A DNA stretch of 10,024 nucleotides from CAYTRP01 sp964625145. Its GTDB lineage: Bacteria; Sumerlaeota; Sumerlaeia; SLMS01; JAHLLQ01. The DNA lies in the NCBI GenBank assembly GCA_964625145.1, contig CAZVAQ010000130.1, forward strand, positions 1-10,024. Direction: 5' to 3'. The notes below the pieces were generated by a model. That model ran no database searches. It saw only the letters and a program-made list of their open reading frames with translations, and was not told the DNA's origin. The translations under genes were made by a program, and so were the position numbers. This document shows, piece by piece, positions 7,507-10,024 of this stretch. How positions within the stretch are numbered: position 1 is the first letter of the stretch; every line of letters starts with the position of its first letter.

Positions 7507-7529
7507 GCTTCGCCGGTCAACGGCGAAGC
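7507..7529. repeat. 9-bp perfect inverted repeat in the sulfatase / D-aminoacylase divergent intergenic region
   Basis: Arms gcttcgccg (7507-7515) and cggcgaagc (7521-7529) flank the loop gtcaa. It lies in the 185-base gap between two divergent genes, about 65 bases upstream of the sulfatase start and 100 bases upstream of the aminoacylase start. It could be an operator for a shared regulator, an RNA hairpin in the sulfatase leader, or part of a dispersed REP-like element. The adjacent stretch 7479-7500 (ggatggaaagcccagcc plus flank) is also imperfectly self-complementary, which fits the last option. No convincing promoter was found on either strand. Confidence 0.5.
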
Positions 7530-7627
7530 GCTGGCGGATGCGTTGAACCCCAACGTTCCCTTGACCTGACAGGGTCCACACCCTCCGCATCGAAATGTCG
7601 ATTCCATCCTCGCGAGGTCCCTGCGTC

Positions 7628-9271
7628 ATGTCCCTGCGTTCCATCGCATGCCTGTGCGCCGCGTTGTCGTTTTCTCCGCTTACCGCTCTCCCCGTCGGGG
7701 CAGAGCAAGCACCGCTGGATATCAAGATCGTCAACGGGCGGGTGCTCGACGGTTCGGGCAATGCGTGGTTCCTGGCCGACGTGGGCGTGCGCGATGGCCG
7801 AATCGTGGAGGTTGGTGACTTGTCGGACGCAGCGGCCAAGCGCGAGGTCGACGCGACGGGCCTGGTCGTCGCACCGGGCTTTATCGATGTCCACACGCAT
7901 GCGGACGGCGATGTGTTTGACTTGCCGTTGGCCACCAATTTTGTCCGCGACGGCGTGACCACCATCGTCACCGGCAATTGCGGCGGAAGCGTCCTGGATG
8001 TTGGCGAATACCTCGACCGCGTGGACCGCGATGGAGTCGGGGTCAACGTCGCGACGCTGATCGGGCACAATTCGGTGATCCGCGAGCAGAAGGGAAGCGT
8101 CGCGGAGCAAGTGACCGACGAGCAACTTGAAGCGGCGCGCGCACGCGTCCGCAAGGCGATGGAGGAGGGAGCCGTCGGCATGTCGACGGGGCTGATCTAT
8201 CTCCCCGGTCTGTGGAGCCCGACGGAGGAGATCATCGAATTGCAGCGCGTGGCGGCCGAGTATGGCGGCATCTATGCCACGCACATGCGCAACGAGGGCA
8301 CCGGCATCATGGCGGCCATCGACGAGGCATTGCGCGTCGGGGAGGAAACCGGGTCGCGTGTGCAGATCTCGCACTTCAAGTTGCCGGCGCACGCGCAGCG
8401 ATTGTTAGGCAACACCGCGACGATGGAGAAGGTGTTCGCCGCCCGGGCTCGAGGCATGGAGGTGTGGGTTGACCAGTATCCCTACACGGCCTCCAGCACC
8501 GGCATCACCACGCTCCTGCCGGATTGGGTGCTGGAGAACGGTGGCGAGGCCGCGCGCAAGATCCTGCAGGACGAGGAGCAGGTCGCACGTGTCCGCCAGG
8601 AGATGGCCGAAGGCATCGTCAGAAGCCAGCGCGGAGACTACACCTATTGCCAGGTTGCCAATGCCCGCGCGTTCCCCGAGTATTCCGGCAAGCGCATCCC
8701 CGAGATCGCCATCATGCGCCGGGAGGTCCCCCGGGACGAGCCCGCCACCATCGAGGAACAGATCGACACGATCATCGCCATCTACCTGAACGGCGGTGCC
8801 GGCATGGTCTACCACACCATGAAGGAGGACGCGGTGGAATCAATCATGCGTTCGCCGCTGGTCTCCATCGCATCCGACAGTGGCATTCGCGAGTTTGGCG
8901 TGGGTGTCCCGCATCCGCGGGGCTATGGAACGAATGCGCGCGTCCTGGGCGAATATGCTCGTGAGCGTGGTGTCCTGACTCTGGAGGAGGCGATCCGCAA
9001 GATGACATCGATGCCCGCGCGTGCGTTTCGGTTCAGCGACCGCGGACTGATCCAACCCGGGTTTGCCGCGGACATCGTCGTCTTCGATCCAACAACCATC
9101 ACTGACAACGCAACATTTACCGAGCCGCACCAGTACTCCACCGGCTTTGCCTTGGTCATGGTCAACGGCGTTCCCGTCGTCGAGAATGACGAGATCACCG
9201 GCGAACGCCCCGGCAAGGCCCTGCGCGGCCCAGGATGGAAGCCCGCCGAAAACAATGAGTCGGGTGGCTAA
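7628..9271 (+). CDS. Secreted D-aminoacylase-like amidohydrolase (N-acyl-D-amino-acid deacylase family)
   Basis: This 547-residue metal-dependent amidohydrolase probably removes acyl groups from N-acyl-D-amino acids or related amides. A Sec signal peptide (hydrophobic 7-22, likely cut after VGA at 25) points to a periplasmic or secreted enzyme. After the beta-sandwich start (IVNGRVLDGSGN) comes the metal motif PGFIDVHTHAD with H89 and H91, then TGNCGGS with C118, matching the unusual zinc-ligand Cys of Alcaligenes D-aminoacylase. YATHMRNE gives H219, QISHFK H249, and ASDSGI the catalytic Asp417. HPRGYGT (429-435), MTSMPARAF (459-467) and GLIQPGFAADIVVFDP (473-488) are family C-terminal signatures. 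All expected catalytic residues are present. The start at 7628 is favoured over an in-frame ATG at 7595 because GAGG (7614-7617) lies 10 bases before it and it begins the signal peptide. Substrate specificity (D-amino acid, dipeptide or other amide) is not determined by these motifs. It diverges from the sulfatase and is followed 21 bases later by an unknown gene. Confidence 0.93.
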   Translation: MSLRSIACLCAALSFSPLTALPVGAEQAPLDIKIVNGRVLDGSGNAWFLADVGVRDGRIVEVGDLSDAAAKREVDATGLVVAPGFIDVHTHADGDVFDLPLATNFVRDGVTTIVTGNCGGSVLDVGEYLDRVDRDGVGVNVATLIGHNSVIREQKGSVAEQVTDEQLEAARARVRKAMEEGAVGMSTGLIYLPGLWSPTEEIIELQRVAAEYGGIYATHMRNEGTGIMAAIDEALRVGEETGSRVQISHFKLPAHAQRLLGNTATMEKVFAARARGMEVWVDQYPYTASSTGITTLLPDWVLENGGEAARKILQDEEQVARVRQEMAEGIVRSQRGDYTYCQVANARAFPEYSGKRIPEIAIMRREVPRDEPATIEEQIDTIIAIYLNGGAGMVYHTMKEDAVESIMRSPLVSIASDSGIREFGVGVPHPRGYGTNARVLGEYARERGVLTLEEAIRKMTSMPARAFRFSDRGLIQPGFAADIVVFDPTTITDNATFTEPHQYSTGFALVMVNGVPVVENDEITGERPGKALRGPGWKPAENNESGG

Positions 9272-9292
9272 CCATCCAGGGAGCAGACAATC

Positions 9293-10024
9293 ATGGCACT
9301 GCGCCTGCAGGACCACCTGATCGAAGGCTTCATCAGCGGCGACCGTTACAGCACCCACGGCGTGATCACGTTCATGGGGCCGGACGGAAGGGAATCACCG
9401 ATCATCATGACCCTGACGTGCGGCCCGGGGCCGGTTTTCCAGAACCGGGCGATTGATTTTCGCGCCAAGGATCCCTCCAAGGTGAAGCCGCTCCCCCGCG
9501 ACATCGAGCCGATTCAGGTCGGGGTGCCGGGAGACATGCTCCTGCGCATGGCAAAGATCCCGCGCATCCCCATCGAGGAATGGGATCACGAGTCGCCGCT
9601 CGAGTTCGATTGGGAGCTGTGCCTGTATCTCGAATGGTTCAGTCAAGACGGCCGCATCGTGATCGAGCTCGTGGATCCGGTGGTCCACTTGCGGGCAGGC
9701 AAGCCGCTCGAGATTCCGGAGATCCCGGAGGAAGGTGTGGGCGGATTCACCTTCATTGTGGTGCATGAAAAGCCCGGCGAACGCGGTGGCACCGCGGAGT
9801 ATGAGGCGACGAGCTACTCGCCGGTGGATGAGGACGCGGAGGGGTTCGACAAATTTGAGGCCTATCTTGAAAGTCTCAATCGCGAGCGCGATGCGGCGGC
9901 GGGATTGGATGATGACGACGACGACCTGTTCGACATCGATGGCGAGCAGTTCGTCGCCACCAAAATGGAGGGCGAAATCCTGGGGAGCCTGCTCCGCCCG
10001 CAACAGCTCCCCGCGCCGCACGAC
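9293..10024 (+). CDS. Uncharacterised acidic protein, truncated by the window end
   Basis: The frame opens at ATG 9293, with AGGGAG at 9278-9283 nine bases upstream, and stays open for 244 codons to the last base, so the C-terminus is missing. I do not recognise a family. The N-terminal part (MALRLQDHLIEGFISGDRYS, then VITFMGPDGRESPIIMTLTC) alternates short hydrophobic strands and looks beta-rich; a second strand-like part is WELCLYLEWFSQDGRIVIEL (about 106-125). Proline/glutamate-rich linkers follow (LEIPEIPEEG, about 138-147). The last third is strongly acidic, with a run of six Asp near residue 207 (GLDDDDDDLFDID). There is no signal peptide and no clear transmembrane segment, so it is probably cytoplasmic. 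The short 21-base gap after the D-aminoacylase-like gene and same strand suggest co-transcription, but no functional link is evident. A 208-codon frame on the opposite strand is judged a shadow because this one has the ribosome-binding site and gene spacing. Confidence 0.72.
   Translation, partial: MALRLQDHLIEGFISGDRYSTHGVITFMGPDGRESPIIMTLTCGPGPVFQNRAIDFRAKDPSKVKPLPRDIEPIQVGVPGDMLLRMAKIPRIPIEEWDHESPLEFDWELCLYLEWFSQDGRIVIELVDPVVHLRAGKPLEIPEIPEEGVGGFTFIVVHEKPGERGGTAEYEATSYSPVDEDAEGFDKFEAYLESLNRERDAAAGLDDDDDDLFDIDGEQFVATKMEGEILGSLLRPQQLPAPHD

Noticed and set aside
7443..7607. N-terminal extension of the sulfatase
   Set aside because: The extension would bury the lipoprotein signal 55 residues inside the protein and crosses the intergenic inverted repeat. 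AGGGG supports 7442.
6315..7958. A 547-codon open frame on the plus strand
   Set aside because: It is antisense to the sulfatase and out of frame with the aminoacylase start. Both real genes carry full catalytic motifs.
9395..10021. A 208-codon open frame on the minus strand
   Set aside because: It overlaps the plus-strand frame starting at 9293, which has a ribosome-binding site and tight spacing to the upstream gene. The minus frame shows no recognisable motif. Only moderately certain, since neither product is recognised.
1..10024. CRISPR arrays, tRNA/rRNA genes, transposases or insertion-sequence ends
   Set aside because: No regularly spaced direct repeats, RNA-gene signatures or transposase motifs were seen. 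No obvious direct repeats flank the abiE relic.

Overview
This window is from a GC-rich Gram-negative bacterium. The evidence is the end of an AcrB/MexB-type RND efflux pump (a system that spans two membranes), a sulfatase with a probable lipoprotein signal, and two other enzymes with Sec-type signal peptides. The lineage cannot be fixed from this sequence. A proteobacterium, or a sulfatase-rich phylum such as the Planctomycetes-Verrucomicrobia group or a similar environmental clade, would all fit.

Layout from left to right. (1) At 1-501 is the C-terminal end of an RND inner-membrane transporter, followed by an 11-bp perfect hairpin with a T-rich tail. (2) At 607-1077 is a small single-domain VOC/glyoxalase-fold protein. 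It converges on a secreted alpha/beta hydrolase of the acetyl-xylan/feruloyl-esterase-like type (1091-2080, minus strand). (3) At 2292-3820 lies a stretch with no intact gene. Read across frames, it is a decayed AbiE operon, a type IV toxin-antitoxin / abortive-infection system: abiEi antitoxin followed by abiEii nucleotidyltransferase toxin. Each gene carries at least three disabling lesions. (4) At 3830-5959 (minus) is a full RecQ helicase with an added C-terminal helix-turn-helix-like module. Its start codon overlaps the stop codon of the next gene. (5) At 5952-7442 (minus) is an iduronate-2-sulfatase-like sulfatase, probably a lipoprotein. (6) Divergent from it, at 7628-9271, is a secreted D-aminoacylase-like amidohydrolase. 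(7) At 9293 an unrecognised acidic protein begins and runs off the end of the window.

The sulfatase, D-aminoacylase and esterase-like hydrolase all look exported and would suit scavenging of sulfated, acylated or esterified substrates, but nothing in the sequence shows that they form one pathway. The most notable content is the abiE relic. Its homology is split over three reading frames, so single-ORF annotation would report only spurious small proteins there. I see no CRISPR array, tRNA, rRNA or insertion sequence.
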